Positions 43,339 through 52,393 of a stretch of 64,000 bases of DNA are shown here, one piece after another; the stretch's first letter is position 1; every line of letters starts with the position of its first letter. The position numbers and the translations under genes were made by a program. This stretch comes from Lelliottia jeotgali (lineage in GTDB: Bacteria > Pseudomonadota > Gammaproteobacteria > Enterobacterales > Enterobacteriaceae), in assembly GCA_002271215.1 (NCBI GenBank), contig CP018628.1, forward strand, positions 1,488,001 to 1,552,000. Direction: 5' to 3'. Under the pieces are notes generated by a model. That model saw nothing but the letters and a program-made list of their open reading frames with translations. It searched no databases and was not told the DNA's origin.

Positions 43339-43608
43339 TTACTGGGCTGCAAAAAGTCCCAGATTTTCTTTGGCGTAGGCTTCGAAATCGGTAAAGCCGC
43401 CAATGTGCGTCTGATCGAGGAAAATCTGCGGTACGGTTTCAACCGGTTTACCCACGGTTTTTTCCAGATCGGCTTTGCTGATGCCTTCCGCGTGAATGTC
43501 CACGTAGCGGAAGTTAAAGTCATCACGCTCGGCGGTCAGTTTTTCTGCCAGTTCTTTAGCGCGCACGCAGTAAGGGCATCCCGGACGTCCAAAAATCACT
43601 GCAAACAT
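43339..43608 (-). CDS. grxA: Glutaredoxin 1 GrxA
   Basis: GrxA is a small cytoplasmic dithiol oxidoreductase that reduces ribonucleotide reductase, PAPS reductase and OxyR using glutathione. The active site is CPYC at residues 11-14, and the glutathione-binding TVPQIF motif with cis-proline and the GGFTD loop are present. It is 89 residues, four more than E. coli, by a short C-terminal tail (LFAAQ). It has a GAGGAGAGAG ribosome site. An OxyR-like site lies 73 bp upstream of the start. Confidence 0.96.
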   Translation of the reverse strand: MFAVIFGRPGCPYCVRAKELAEKLTAERDDFNFRYVDIHAEGISKADLEKTVGKPVETVPQIFLDQTHIGGFTDFEAYAKENLGLFAAQ

Positions 43609-43680
43609 ATCTCTCTCCTCAAAACGTAAGCCTAACGGCGAATGTCGCTTAGTGTGCCCGATAACACTTGCTGATGGAAA

Positions 43681-43717
43681 GCAGGTTTTACCTGTCGCTT
43701 TAATACTTACAGGCTAT
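43681..43717 (-). promoter_or_regulatory. OxyR-like site before grxA
   Basis: On the minus strand ATAG-7-GTAT-7-ACAG-7-CTGC follows the four-quarter OxyR layout ATAG-N7-CTAT-N7-ATAG-N7-CTAT with 12 of 16 matches. E. coli grxA is OxyR-activated. Confidence 0.4.
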
Positions 43718-43749
43718 GTTTCGCCAATTACATCACACTTTTCTTTGCC

Positions 43750-43755
43750 TATACT
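43750..43755 (+). promoter_or_regulatory. -10 element of nfsA
   Basis: TATACT lies 16 bp after TTACAT (43728-43733) and about 40 bp before the nfsA start. A SoxS/MarA box was looked for and not clearly found. Confidence 0.45.
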
Positions 43756-43795
43756 GGCAGTCATTCCGCGTACAGACAGAGAAAAGAGAGACCTA

Positions 43796-44518
43796 ATGAC
43801 GCCGACGATTGATGTGATTCGCGCCCACCGCTCCATCCGCCATTTTACCGATAAGCCGATTAGCGACGCCGAGCGTGAGGCAATAGTGGACAGCGCGAGA
43901 GCCACCTCCAGCTCAAGCTTCTTACAGTGCACGTCGATTATTCGCGTCACCGACCCGGCTATGCGCGAACAGCTTGTCCCGCTGACGGGCGGACAACCCC
44001 ATGTGGCGCAGGCGGCGGAATTTTGGGTGTTTTGCGCCGACTTTAACCGCCATCTGCAAATTTGCCCTGAAGCCGAGCTTGGGCTGGCGGAACAGTTGCT
44101 GCTGGGCGTGGTCGATACCGCGCTAATGGCGCAGAATGCCCTCACGGCGGCGGAATCTCTCGGATTAGGTGGCGTTTATATCGGCGGGCTGCGTAATAAC
44201 ATAGACGCCGTGACCGAACTGCTTACACTGCCAAAACACGTGCTGCCACTGTTTGGTCTGTGCCTCGGCTGGCCTGCGGATAACCCGGATCTCAAGCCGC
44301 GTCTGCCTGCGGCAATGCTGATGCATGAAAATCACTACCAACCGGTGGATGCAGACGTTCTTGCGCAGTATGACGAAGAAATCGCCAGTTACTATCTGTC
44401 GCGCGGCAGCAATACCCGCCGCGATACCTGGAGCGATCACATTCGCCGCACCATCATTAAAGAAAACCGTCCGTTTATTCTCGACTATTTGCATAAACAG
44501 GGCTGGGCTGTGCGATAA
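43796..44518 (+). CDS. nfsA: Oxygen-insensitive NADPH nitroreductase NfsA
   Basis: NfsA is an FMN-dependent cytoplasmic enzyme that reduces nitroaromatics and quinones by two-electron transfer and activates nitrofurantoin. The 240-residue sequence is close to E. coli Nfs[13 protein letters not shown] binds FMN phosphate, and [13 protein letters not shown] carries the Arg/Lys residues near NADPH. ATG 43796 follows AAGAGAGACC. In E. coli ybjC lies between grxA and nfsA; here only 187 bp separate their starts, so ybjC is missing. rimK and ybjN follow in the same direction. Confidence 0.95.
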   Translation: MTPTIDVIRAHRSIRHFTDKPISDAEREAIVDSARATSSSSFLQCTSIIRVTDPAMREQLVPLTGGQPHVAQAAEFWVFCADFNRHLQICPEAELGLAEQLLLGVVDTALMAQNALTAAESLGLGGVYIGGLRNNIDAVTELLTLPKHVLPLFGLCLGWPADNPDLKPRLPAAMLMHENHYQPVDADVLAQYDEEIASYYLSRGSNTRRDTWSDHIRRTIIKENRPFILDYLHKQGWAVR

Positions 44519-44535
44519 GCCCATTCATCCTGTGC

Positions 44536-44562
44536 CAGCCTGCGTGTATGATACGCAGGCTG
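44536..44562 (+). terminator. Hairpin between nfsA and rimK
   Basis: CAGCCTGCGT and ACGCAGGCTG form a 10-bp stem with a 7-base loop and only a weak T tract. It may reduce read-through or stabilise nfsA mRNA instead of ending transcription. Confidence 0.5.
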
Positions 44563-44588
44563 TTATCGAGTCTTTAGAGAGGTGCAGG

Positions 44589-45491
44589 GTGAAAATTGCC
44601 ATTTTGTCCCGGGATGGAACGCTCTATTCGTGTAAACGTCTGCTTGAGGCAGCCAATAAGCGTGGCCATCTGGTTGAAATCCTCGATCCGCTGTCGTGCT
44701 ATATGAACATCAGCCCGGCGGCGTCCTCTATTCACTACAAAGGCCGCCATCTGCCGCACTTTGATGCGGTTATTCCCCGCATCGGCTCGCAAATTACCTT
44801 TTACGGCACTGCTGCACTGCGTCAGTTTGAGATGCTCGGAAGCTACCCCCTGAATGAATCCGTCGCCATTACCCGAGCGCGCGACAAGCTGCGCTCCCTG
44901 CAACTGCTCGCTCGTCAGGGGATCGACCTGCCCATTACCGGCATTGCCCATTCCCCGGACGACACCAGCGATCTTATTGATATGGTCGGCGGCGCGCCGC
45001 TGGTGGTGAAGCTGGTGGAAGGCACGCAGGGCATCGGTGTGGTGCTGGCCGAAACGCGCCAGGCCGCAGAGAGCGTGATTGATGCTTTTCGCGGACTGAA
45101 CGCCCATATTCTGGTGCAGGAATATATCGAAGAGGCAAAAGGCCGCGATATCCGCTGCCTGGTGGTGGGCGATGAAGTTGTGGCAGCCATTGAACGCCAG
45201 GCCAAAGACGGCGATTTTCGATCGAATCTGCACCGTGGCGGCGTGGCGCGTATCGCGACTATCAGCGAGCGCGAACGTGAAATCGCGATTAAGGCGGCGC
45301 AAACACTGGGGCTGGATATTGCTGGCGTGGATATTTTGCGGGCGAATCGTGGCCCACTGGTAATGGAAGTCAACGCCTCGCCAGGTCTTGAAGGCATTGA
45401 AAAAACCACAGGAATTGATATTGCAGGTAAAATGATCTCCTGGATCGAACGCCAGGCCACGCCGGGCTTTTGCCTGAAAACGGGTGGTTAG
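44589..45491 (+). CDS. rimK: RimK, ribosomal protein S6 glutamate ligase
   Basis: RimK is an ATP-grasp ligase that adds glutamate residues to the C-terminus of ribosomal protein S6. The 300-residue protein has the ATP-grasp motifs [18 protein letters not shown] and [19 protein letters not shown], with metal-binding Glu and Asn in the last. The start is GTG 44589, as in E. coli ([14 protein letters not shown]); the frame is open upstream through nfsA's end but that is not conserved. A GAGAGG precedes it. Confidence 0.95.
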   Translation: MKIAILSRDGTLYSCKRLLEAANKRGHLVEILDPLSCYMNISPAASSIHYKGRHLPHFDAVIPRIGSQITFYGTAALRQFEMLGSYPLNESVAITRARDKLRSLQLLARQGIDLPITGIAHSPDDTSDLIDMVGGAPLVVKLVEGTQGIGVVLAETRQAAESVIDAFRGLNAHILVQEYIEEAKGRDIRCLVVGDEVVAAIERQAKDGDFRSNLHRGGVARIATISEREREIAIKAAQTLGLDIAGVDILRANRGPLVMEVNASPGLEGIEKTTGIDIAGKMISWIERQATPGFCLKTGG

Positions 45492-45544
45492 AACTGTCAT
45501 TTTTGCGTAATCTAGACGAAGTTTTTTGATGAGGCTGCACTGCT

Positions 45545-46027
45545 ATGGATATGGACTTACAGATCGTTCCCACGCTGGATACATTGCGCCAATGGCTCGA
45601 TGATGCAGGTATCACTTATTTTGAGTGTGATTCCTGTCAGGCGCTGCACCTGCCGCATATGCAAAATTTCGACGGCGTGTTCGATGCCAAAATCGATCTG
45701 ATCAACGACGTTATCCTTTTCTCGGCGCTGGCGGAGGTCAAGCCCTCGGCATTGCTGGCTCTGGCCTCTGATTTGTCAGCCATTAATGCCGGTTCTTTGA
45801 CGGTGAAAGCATTTCTCGATATACAGGATGATAATCTGCCAAAGCTGGTGGTATGCCAGTCTTTATTCTCTGGTGCGGGGGTATCGTTTAAGCAGTTTTC
45901 CTGGTTTATGCGCCTGAGCGAAGAGCAGATTTCTATGGTCATGCTCGAAGCCAGCGCACACCATCTACTCTTTACGACAGAAGAGGATATGGAGAATAAC
46001 GATCCACGCGAGTCTTTTTTGCACTAG
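45545..46027 (+). CDS. ybjN: YbjN, type III chaperone-like stress protein
   Basis: The 160-residue protein aligns with E. coli YbjN (DTLRQWLDDAGITYFECDSC and HLPHMQNFDGVFDAKIDL). The family has a type III secretion chaperone-like fold; in E. coli and Erwinia it affects motility, biofilm and stress sensitivity. No catalytic residues are known. ATG 45545 follows GAGG; ATG 45551 is an alternative. It is the last gene before a 357-bp gap leading to potF. Confidence 0.9.
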   Translation: MDMDLQIVPTLDTLRQWLDDAGITYFECDSCQALHLPHMQNFDGVFDAKIDLINDVILFSALAEVKPSALLALASDLSAINAGSLTVKAFLDIQDDNLPKLVVCQSLFSGAGVSFKQFSWFMRLSEEQISMVMLEASAHHLLFTTEEDMENNDPRESFLH

Positions 46028-46384
46028 GCCTTTCTGACATTCACGCAGTCGCTGCCAGAGCGGCTGCGTAACACCAAATTTTCTTCTGCTGTTAACCTTT
46101 CATTAAAGAATTATTCACCTCCCTGAAGGCCGTTTCGGCTTATCACATAGACAGATTCTGCATAAAAAATTGATAAAAGGCGTTTTTTAATTTGGGCTAT
46201 AGCCTGGGGCACGGGCTACAGTTATTCTTGCGGAGCTTAAAAAAGCGAGCGGAAACTGACTCAAATATTTTTCTTATGCGTCAGGCAGATCGACAAAATA
46301 TGCATGATTCTTGCATATCATCAATTGCATGGTTTTAGTTCGTTTGTTAACAACAGTTAACGAGCTTTCATAAGGAATAACGAT
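46028..46384. other. 357-bp non-coding region between ybjN and potF
   Basis: No gene is seen here. It is AT-rich towards potF. It contains a candidate sigma-54 promoter at 46299-46316 and a small hairpin GGGCTATAGCC near 46193. A 20-codon frame at 46276 has no support. Confidence 0.6.
46299..46316 (+). promoter_or_regulatory. Candidate sigma-54 promoter of potF
   Basis: TATGCATGATTCTTGCAT matches the -12 half (TTGCA) and most of the -24 half, but has TG in place of the key GG. It lies about 70 bp before potF. potFGHI is reported as nitrogen-controlled in E. coli, which makes the match worth noting. Confidence 0.3.
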
Positions 46385-47497
46385 ATGATCGCCTTGAATA
46401 AAAAATGGTTATCGGGTCTGGTTGCGGGTGCTCTGATGGCTGTCTCTGCCGGTACGCTCGCTGCGGAACAAAAAACGCTGCACATCTATAACTGGTCTGA
46501 TTATATCGCGCCGGACACGGTGGCGAATTTCGAAAAAGAGACCGGCATTAAGGTGGTCTACGACGTCTTTGACTCCAACGAAGTGCTGGAAGGTAAACTG
46601 ATGGCGGGCAGCACCGGTTTTGACCTGGTCGTCCCGTCAGCCAGCTTCCTTGAGCGTCAGCTCACCGCCGGTGTGTTCCAGCCGCTGGATAAAAGCAAAC
46701 TGCCGAACTGGAAAAACCTCGATCCTGAGCTGCTGAAGCTCATTTCCAAACACGACCCGGAAAACAAATTCGCCATGCCGTACATGTGGGCGACCACGGG
46801 TATTGGCTATAACGTCGATAAAGTGAAAAAAGCGTTGGGTGCAGACGCACCGGTGAACAGCTGGGATCTGGTGCTTAAACCGGAAAACCTCGAAAAATTG
46901 AAAAGCTGCGGCGTCTCCTTCCTCGATGCACCAGAAGAGGTCTTTGCCACCGTGCTGAACTACCTCGGTAAAGATCCGAACAGCACCAAAGCGGACGACT
47001 ACACCGGCCCGGCGACCGATCTGCTGCTGAAGCTGCGCCCGAACATTCGCTACTTCCACTCCTCACAGTACATCAACGATCTGGCGAACGGTGATATCTG
47101 CGTGGCCATCGGCTGGGCGGGTGACGTCTGGCAGGCAGCGAACCGGGCGAAAGAAGCCAAAAATGGCGTGAATATCTCCTATTCGATTCCGAAAGAGGGG
47201 GCGATGGCGTTCTTTGACGTCTTTGCGATGCCTGCGGATGCGAAAAACAAAGACGAAGCCTATCAGTTCCTGAACTATCTGCTGCGTCCTGACGTGATTG
47301 CCCACATCTCTGACCACGTCTTCTACGCCAACGCCAACAAAGAAGCGACGCCGCTGGTGAGCGCTGAAGTACGCGACAATCCGGGGATTTACCCACCGGC
47401 TGACGTGCGCGCAAAAATGTTCACCCTGAAAGTACAAGATCCGAAAATCGACCGTGTGCGTACTCGCGCATGGACGAAGGTGAAAAGCGGTAAATAA
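46385..47497 (+). CDS. potF: PotF, periplasmic putrescine-binding protein
   Basis: PotF delivers putrescine to the PotGHI importer. The 370-residue precursor has a signal peptide (about residues 1-26, ending TLAAE). LHIYNWSDYIAPDTVANFEK at the mature N-terminus is the polyamine-binding protein hallmark, containing ligand-contacting Trp and Ser; DVFDSNEVLEGKL, GWAGDVWQA and FDVFAMPADA continue the pocket. Length is as in E. coli. The ATG at 46385 follows AAGGAATAAC. It is first in the potFGHI operon. Confidence 0.96.
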   Translation: MIALNKKWLSGLVAGALMAVSAGTLAAEQKTLHIYNWSDYIAPDTVANFEKETGIKVVYDVFDSNEVLEGKLMAGSTGFDLVVPSASFLERQLTAGVFQPLDKSKLPNWKNLDPELLKLISKHDPENKFAMPYMWATTGIGYNVDKVKKALGADAPVNSWDLVLKPENLEKLKSCGVSFLDAPEEVFATVLNYLGKDPNSTKADDYTGPATDLLLKLRPNIRYFHSSQYINDLANGDICVAIGWAGDVWQAANRAKEAKNGVNISYSIPKEGAMAFFDVFAMPADAKNKDEAYQFLNYLLRPDVIAHISDHVFYANANKEATPLVSAEVRDNPGIYPPADVRAKMFTLKVQDPKIDRVRTRAWTKVKSGK

Positions 47498-47593
47498 CAG
47501 CCGTTATGTGCGCCGGGCTGGCTTCACGCAGCCCGGCGAAGCGCACTGTTCCGGTGCGTTTGCACTATTTTAGATTTTGCCGGAGAGCACCCC

Positions 47594-48727
47594 GTGAACG
47601 AAACCATCCCCCGCCCGCAGGCGAAAACCCGTAAAGCGCTGACTCCGCTTCTCGAAGTCCGTAATCTGACCAAATCTTTCGACGGCCAGCACGCCGTGGA
47701 CGATGTCAGCCTCACCATTTATAAAGGCGAAATTTTTGCGCTACTGGGCGCTTCCGGCTGTGGAAAATCTACGCTGCTGCGCATGCTGGCCGGTTTTGAA
47801 CCTCCGACGGCCGGACAAATTATGCTGGATGGTGTCGATCTCTCCCGCGTTCCGCCGTACGAGCGCCCGATTAATATGATGTTCCAGTCCTACGCGTTGT
47901 TTCCCCACATGACGGTGGAGCAGAACATTGCCTTTGGGCTCAAGCAGGACAAGCTGCCGAAAGCAGAAATCGCCGCACGTGTCGCGGAAATGCTGAGCCT
48001 GGTGCACATGCAGGAGTTTGCAAAACGCAAACCGCATCAGCTTTCCGGCGGTCAACGTCAGCGCGTGGCGCTGGCGCGAAGCCTGGCGAAACGGCCAAAA
48101 CTGCTGCTCCTCGACGAACCGATGGGGGCGCTGGATAAGAAATTACGTGACCGAATGCAGCTCGAAGTGGTGGATATCCTCGAGCGCGTCGGCGCGACCT
48201 GCGTGATGGTGACGCACGACCAGGAAGAGGCGATGACGATGGCCGGGCGTATCGCGATCATGAATCGCGGGAAGTTTGTGCAAATCGGCGAACCAGAAGA
48301 GATTTACGAGCATCCGACCACCCGCTACAGCGCGGAGTTTATCGGCTCGGTGAATGTCTTCGAAGGGCTGCTGAAGGATCGCCAGGACAACGGCCTGGTG
48401 ATTGACTCGCCGGGGCTGGTGCATCCGCTCAAGGTCGACCCGGACGCGTCGATTGTCGATAACGTCCCGGTTTACGTGGCGCTGCGCCCGGAAAAAATCA
48501 TGCTCTGCGACGAGCCGCCAGCCGATGGCTATAACTTTGCCGTCGGGGAAGTGGTCCACATTGCGTATCTCGGCGATCTCTCGATCTACCACGTGCGCCT
48601 CAAAAGCGGGCAGATGATCAGCGCTCAGTTGCAAAATGAACACCGCTACCGGAAGGGGCTGCCGACCTGGGGCGACGAAGTGCGTCTGTGCTGGGATGCG
48701 GACAGTTGCGTTGTGCTGACGGTATAA
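47594..48727 (+). CDS. potG: PotG, ATPase of the putrescine importer
   Basis: PotG is the ABC ATPase with Walker A GASGCGKST, signature LSGGQRQR and Walker B LLLLDEPMGALD, and a C-terminal TOBE regulatory domain (about residues 300-377). It has 377 residues, the E. coli length. The start is GTG 47594; the sequence MNETIPRPQAKTRKALTPLL matches E. coli from here. The gene lies 96 bp after potF, in which a GC-rich inverted repeat (CCGGGCTGG...AGCCCGGC) at about 47512-47538 may stabilise potF mRNA. Confidence 0.95.
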   Translation: MNETIPRPQAKTRKALTPLLEVRNLTKSFDGQHAVDDVSLTIYKGEIFALLGASGCGKSTLLRMLAGFEPPTAGQIMLDGVDLSRVPPYERPINMMFQSYALFPHMTVEQNIAFGLKQDKLPKAEIAARVAEMLSLVHMQEFAKRKPHQLSGGQRQRVALARSLAKRPKLLLLDEPMGALDKKLRDRMQLEVVDILERVGATCVMVTHDQEEAMTMAGRIAIMNRGKFVQIGEPEEIYEHPTTRYSAEFIGSVNVFEGLLKDRQDNGLVIDSPGLVHPLKVDPDASIVDNVPVYVALRPEKIMLCDEPPADGYNFAVGEVVHIAYLGDLSIYHVRLKSGQMISAQLQNEHRYRKGLPTWGDEVRLCWDADSCVVLTV

Positions 48728-48736
48728 GGAGCGGCT

Positions 48737-49690
48737 ATGAGTACACTTGAACCACCGGCCCGCGTCCAAAAACCGGGCGGGTTCGCGCAGTGGCTGACGC
48801 GCATGCAGATGGCGCACGGTCGCAAGCTGGTGATTGCCATGCCATACGTGTGGCTGATCCTGCTTTTCCTGCTGCCGTTCCTGATCGTTTTCAAAATCAG
48901 CCTCGCGGAAATGGCGCGAGCAATCCCGCCGTACACCAATCTGATGGAGTGGGCCGACGGGCAGCTGTCGATCACTCTGAATCTCGGTAATTTCCTGCAG
49001 CTCACCGACGATCCACTCTATTTCGAAGCGTATCTGCAATCGTTGCAGGTGGCGGCGATCTCGACGATCTGCTGTCTGGCGATGGGCTATCCGCTCGCCT
49101 GGGCGGTGGCACACAGCAAACCGTCAACGCGCAACATTTTGCTGCTGCTGGTGATTTTGCCGTCCTGGACCTCGTTCCTGATCCGCGTTTACGCCTGGAT
49201 GGGAATATTAAAAAACAACGGCGTGCTGAATAACTTCCTGATGTGGCTGGGCGTTATCGATCAGCCGCTGACGATTTTGCACACCAACCTGGCAGTCTAT
49301 ATCGGGATTGTGTACGCCTATTTACCGTTCATGGTGCTGCCGATTTATACCGCATTAACGCGTATTGATTACTCGCTGGTGGAAGCTTCGCTGGATCTCG
49401 GCGCGCGCCCGCTGAAAACCTTCTTCCAGGTGATCGTGCCGCTGACCAAAGGCGGGATTATCGCCGGTTCGATGCTGGTCTTTATCCCGGCGGTGGGCGA
49501 GTTCGTGATCCCGGAACTGCTCGGCGGCCCGGACAGCATCATGATTGGTCGCGTGCTGTGGCAGGAGTTCTTCAATAACCGCGACTGGCCAGTGGCATCG
49601 GCGGTGGCGATTGTGATGCTCCTCCTGCTGATTGTGCCGATCATGTGGTTCCATAAACATCAGCAAAAACAAATGGGAGGGAACGGATGA
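48737..49690 (+). CDS. potH: PotH, putrescine importer permease
   Basis: PotH is an inner-membrane permease with six helices and the EAA-loop motif VEASLDLGARPLKTFFQVIVP that contacts PotG. It has 317 residues, as in E. coli. The ATG at 48737 follows AAGGAGCGG. Its end overlaps the potI start by four bases (ATGA), indicating translational coupling. Confidence 0.95.
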   Translation: MSTLEPPARVQKPGGFAQWLTRMQMAHGRKLVIAMPYVWLILLFLLPFLIVFKISLAEMARAIPPYTNLMEWADGQLSITLNLGNFLQLTDDPLYFEAYLQSLQVAAISTICCLAMGYPLAWAVAHSKPSTRNILLLLVILPSWTSFLIRVYAWMGILKNNGVLNNFLMWLGVIDQPLTILHTNLAVYIGIVYAYLPFMVLPIYTALTRIDYSLVEASLDLGARPLKTFFQVIVPLTKGGIIAGSMLVFIPAVGEFVIPELLGGPDSIMIGRVLWQEFFNNRDWPVASAVAIVMLLLLIVPIMWFHKHQQKQMGGNG

Positions 49691-50532
49691 ACAACTTACC
49701 GGTCGTGCGCTCCCCGTGGCGTATTCTGATTCTGGTGCTCGGCTTTACCTTCCTCTACGCGCCGATGCTGATGCTGGTGATTTACTCATTTAACAGCTCG
49801 AAACTGGTGACGGTCTGGGCGGGTTGGTCGACGCGTTGGTACGGCGAACTGTTCCGCGACGATGCGATGATGAGCGCGGTGGGCCTGAGTCTGACGATTG
49901 CCGCCTGCGCGGCAACGATGGCGTCTGTTCTAGGCACTATTGCAGCGATGGTGATGGTGCGTTTTGGCCGTTTTCGCGGCTCGAACGGCTTTGCGTTTAT
50001 GATCACCGCCCCGCTGGTGATGCCCGATGTGATCACCGGTCTGTCGCTGCTGTTGCTGTTCGTCGCCTTGGCGCACGCCATCGGCTGGCCGGCGGATCGC
50101 GGGATGCTGACCATCTGGCTGGCGCACGTCACGTTTTGTACCGCTTACGTGGCGGTGGTGATTTCGTCGCGTCTGCGCGAACTGGATCACTCCATCGAAG
50201 AGGCGGCGATGGATCTCGGCGCAACGCCGCTGAAGGTCTTCTTCATCATCACGCTGCCGATGATCATGCCTGCCGTGATTTCCGGCTGGCTGCTGGCGTT
50301 TACCTTGTCGCTGGACGATCTGGTGATCGCCAGCTTCGTCTCCGGACCGGGAGCGACCACGCTGCCGATGCTGGTTTTCTCCAGCGTGCGCATGGGTGTG
50401 AATCCAGAAATCAACGCCCTGGCGTCAATCATTCTGGGCGTGGTAGGCGTTGTCGGTTTCATCGCCTGGTATCTAATGGCGCGGGCGGAAAAACAGCGTG
50501 TGCGTGATATCCAGCGTGCAAGACGCGGCTGA
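49687..50532 (+). CDS. potI: PotI, putrescine importer permease
   Basis: PotI is the second permease, with six helices and the EAA motif IEEAAMDLGATPLKVFFIITLP. At 281 residues it matches E. coli. Its start codon overlaps the potH stop and its GGGAGGGAAC ribosome site lies inside potH. It closes the potFGHI operon. Confidence 0.95.
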   Translation: MNNLPVVRSPWRILILVLGFTFLYAPMLMLVIYSFNSSKLVTVWAGWSTRWYGELFRDDAMMSAVGLSLTIAACAATMASVLGTIAAMVMVRFGRFRGSNGFAFMITAPLVMPDVITGLSLLLLFVALAHAIGWPADRGMLTIWLAHVTFCTAYVAVVISSRLRELDHSIEEAAMDLGATPLKVFFIITLPMIMPAVISGWLLAFTLSLDDLVIASFVSGPGATTLPMLVFSSVRMGVNPEINALASIILGVVGVVGFIAWYLMARAEKQRVRDIQRARRG

Positions 50533-50598
50533 AGCATTTAAAATTCTCAGTGAAGTGCCGCGCCTGTCGCGGCACTGTTTTTCAGGGAAGTAAAAACA

Positions 50599-51072
50599 GT
50601 GGGATTTTTTCGCAAATCACGACATTCGCATGCGCGCCTGAATGTTCCTGCTCTGGTGCAGGTGGCTGCGCTCGCCATTATTCTGATTCGCTGCCTGGAT
50701 TTGCTGATGCTGTTTAACATGCTCGGCGTGCGGGGTATTGGCGAGTTTATCCATCGCAGCGTGCAGACATGGAATCTGACGCTGGTCTTTTTCGCAAGCC
50801 TGATGCTGGTTTTCGTCGAGATCTACTGCGCGTTTTCGCTGGCGAGAGGGCGCAACTGGGCGCGCTGGGTGTATCTCCTGACGCAGGTCATTGCGACGGG
50901 TTATCTGTGGGCTGCCTCAATTGGCTACGGCTATCCCGAGCTGTTCAGCATTGCCGGGGAATCGAAGCGAGAAATTTTCCGCTCGCTGGTGATGCAGAAA
51001 CTGCCTGACCTGCTGGTGCTGTTCCTGTTATTCATCCCGGCTTCCAGTCGACGCTTCTTCCGTCTGCAATAA
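50599..51072 (+). CDS. ybjO: Inner-membrane protein YbjO
   Basis: YbjO is a 157-residue protein with about four hydrophobic helices (LVQVAALAIILIRCLDLLML first) and charged ends, aligned with E. coli YbjO. The function is not known. The start is taken as GTG 50599, preceded by AGGGAAG; no ATG is available. It lies 66 bp after potI and may be read from the pot promoter. Confidence 0.88.
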   Translation: MGFFRKSRHSHARLNVPALVQVAALAIILIRCLDLLMLFNMLGVRGIGEFIHRSVQTWNLTLVFFASLMLVFVEIYCAFSLARGRNWARWVYLLTQVIATGYLWAASIGYGYPELFSIAGESKREIFRSLVMQKLPDLLVLFLLFIPASSRRFFRLQ

Positions 51073-51086
51073 TGTGTATACACTTC

Positions 51087-51126
51087 ATCATTCAAGCTGC
51101 CTCCGCCTTGATGCAACTTGAATGAT
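51087..51126. repeat. Stem-loop repeat before rlmC
   Basis: ATCATTCAAG and CTTGAATGAT form a 10-bp stem around a 20-base core CTGCCTCCGCCTTGATGCAA. The perfect 10-bp palindrome GTGTATACAC lies just upstream at 51074-51083. It resembles small intergenic repeats common in enterobacteria; it may end ybjO transcription. Confidence 0.5.
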
Positions 51127-51132
51127 TTTGTG

Positions 51133-51138
51133 TATAAT
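51133..51138 (+). promoter_or_regulatory. -10 element of rlmC
   Basis: A perfect TATAAT lies 30 bp before the rlmC start, without a well-placed -35 hexamer. Confidence 0.45.
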
Positions 51139-51167
51139 CGCAGCCCCTCAATTTTTAAGGTTTTCCT

Positions 51168-52295
51168 ATGCAGTGCGCACTCTATGACGCCGGTCGCTGC
51201 CGCTCCTGTCAGTGGATAGAACAGCCGGTTTCCCAACAACTCGCCACCAAAATGGCCGATCTCCAGCAGTTGCTTGTGGAGCATCCGGTGGCGGAGTGGT
51301 GCGCGCCTGTTAGCGGCCCGGAGCAGGGTTTTCGCAATAAAGCTAAAATGGTGGTCAGCGGCAGTGTCGAACGACCGCTGCTGGGCATGTTGCATCGCGA
51401 CGGCACGCCGGAAGACTTGACCGATTGTCCGCTCTATCCCGCCACCTTTGAGCCGGTCTTCGCCGCGCTGAAGCCCTTTATCGCTCGCGCCGGTCTGACG
51501 CCTTACAACGTCGCCCGCCAGCGCGGTGAGCTGAAATATCTTCTGCTGACCGAAAGCCAGCTCGATGGCGGCATGATGCTGCGCTTTGTGCTGCGTTCGG
51601 AAACCAAGCTAGAACAACTGCGCGCCGCGCTGCCGTGGCTGCAACAGCAGCTGCCGCAGCTGAAACTGATTACCGCCAATATTCAGCCGGTGCACATGGC
51701 GATTATGGAAGGGGAGAAAGAGATTTTCCTCACCGAACAGCAGGCGCTGGCAGAGAATTTCAACGGCGTGCCGCTGTGGGTCCGCCCGCAAAGTTTCTTC
51801 CAGACCAATCCGGTCGTTGCCAGTCGTCTCTACGCCACCGCGCGTGACTGGGTGCAGGCGTTAAATATCGATCATATGTGGGATCTGTTCTGCGGGGTCG
51901 GCGGTTTTGGCCTGCACTGCGCCACGCCAAACATGAAGCTGACCGGAATAGAAATCTCCGCTGAGGCCATTGCCTGTGCAAAACAGTCAGCCGCCGAACT
52001 CGGCTTAACGGATCTGCACTTCCAGGCGCTGGATTCGACACAGTTTGCTACCGGGCAGGGCAGCGTTCCGGACCTGGTGCTGGTCAATCCGCCGCGCCGC
52101 GGGATTGGCAAAGCGCTCTGCGACTATCTGAGCCAGATGGCGCCGAAAACCATTATCTATTCCAGCTGTAACGCACAGACGATGGCGAAAGATATCGCGA
52201 TGCTTTCGGGTTATCGCGTCGAGCGGGTGCAGCTTTTCGATATGTTCCCGCATACGGCGCACTATGAAGTGCTGACGCTGCTGGTGCGTTTGTAA
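51168..52295 (+). CDS. rlmC: RlmC, 23S rRNA (uracil-747-C5)-methyltransferase
   Basis: RlmC (RumB) methylates U747 of 23S rRNA with S-adenosylmethionine. The 375-residue protein has the [4Fe-4S] cysteines C3, C11, C14 and C87, a SAM-binding Rossmann domain ([13 protein letters not shown]) and the catalytic cysteine in [12 protein letters not shown] near residue 334. The NPPRRG motif is also present. The ATG at 51168 follows TAAGGTTTTCC. Same length as E. coli. Confidence 0.96.
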   Translation: MQCALYDAGRCRSCQWIEQPVSQQLATKMADLQQLLVEHPVAEWCAPVSGPEQGFRNKAKMVVSGSVERPLLGMLHRDGTPEDLTDCPLYPATFEPVFAALKPFIARAGLTPYNVARQRGELKYLLLTESQLDGGMMLRFVLRSETKLEQLRAALPWLQQQLPQLKLITANIQPVHMAIMEGEKEIFLTEQQALAENFNGVPLWVRPQSFFQTNPVVASRLYATARDWVQALNIDHMWDLFCGVGGFGLHCATPNMKLTGIEISAEAIACAKQSAAELGLTDLHFQALDSTQFATGQGSVPDLVLVNPPRRGIGKALCDYLSQMAPKTIIYSSCNAQTMAKDIAMLSGYRVERVQLFDMFPHTAHYEVLTLLVRL

Positions 52296-52321
52296 GAAAT
52301 GCCGGGTGGCGAGGTAAAAGC

Positions 52322-52347
52322 AAATGGTCACGGTAGTGACCATTTTT
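52322..52347 (+). terminator. Terminator of rlmC
   Basis: AATGGTCAC-GGTA-GTGACCATT forms a 9-bp stem followed by TTTTT. A truncated REP (GCCGGGTGGCG) precedes it at about 52301-52312. Confidence 0.8.
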
Positions 52348-52354
52348 AGTGTTT

Positions 52355-52393
52355 TCTCCCTCTCCCCGTGGGAGAGGGCCGGGGTGAGGGCAT
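52355..52393. repeat. Dispersed CTCCCTCTCC/GGGAGAGGG repeat, copy 3 (intact)
   Basis: The uninterrupted copy reads CTCCCTCTCCCCGTGGGAG followed by AGGGCCGGGGTGAGGGCA. It gives the empty-site sequence for the IS481 insertion at 35295. Confidence 0.85.

Noticed and set aside
46276..46338. A 20-codon frame upstream of potF as a leader peptide
   Set aside because: No ribosome binding site, no informative codon run, and it overlaps the likely promoter.
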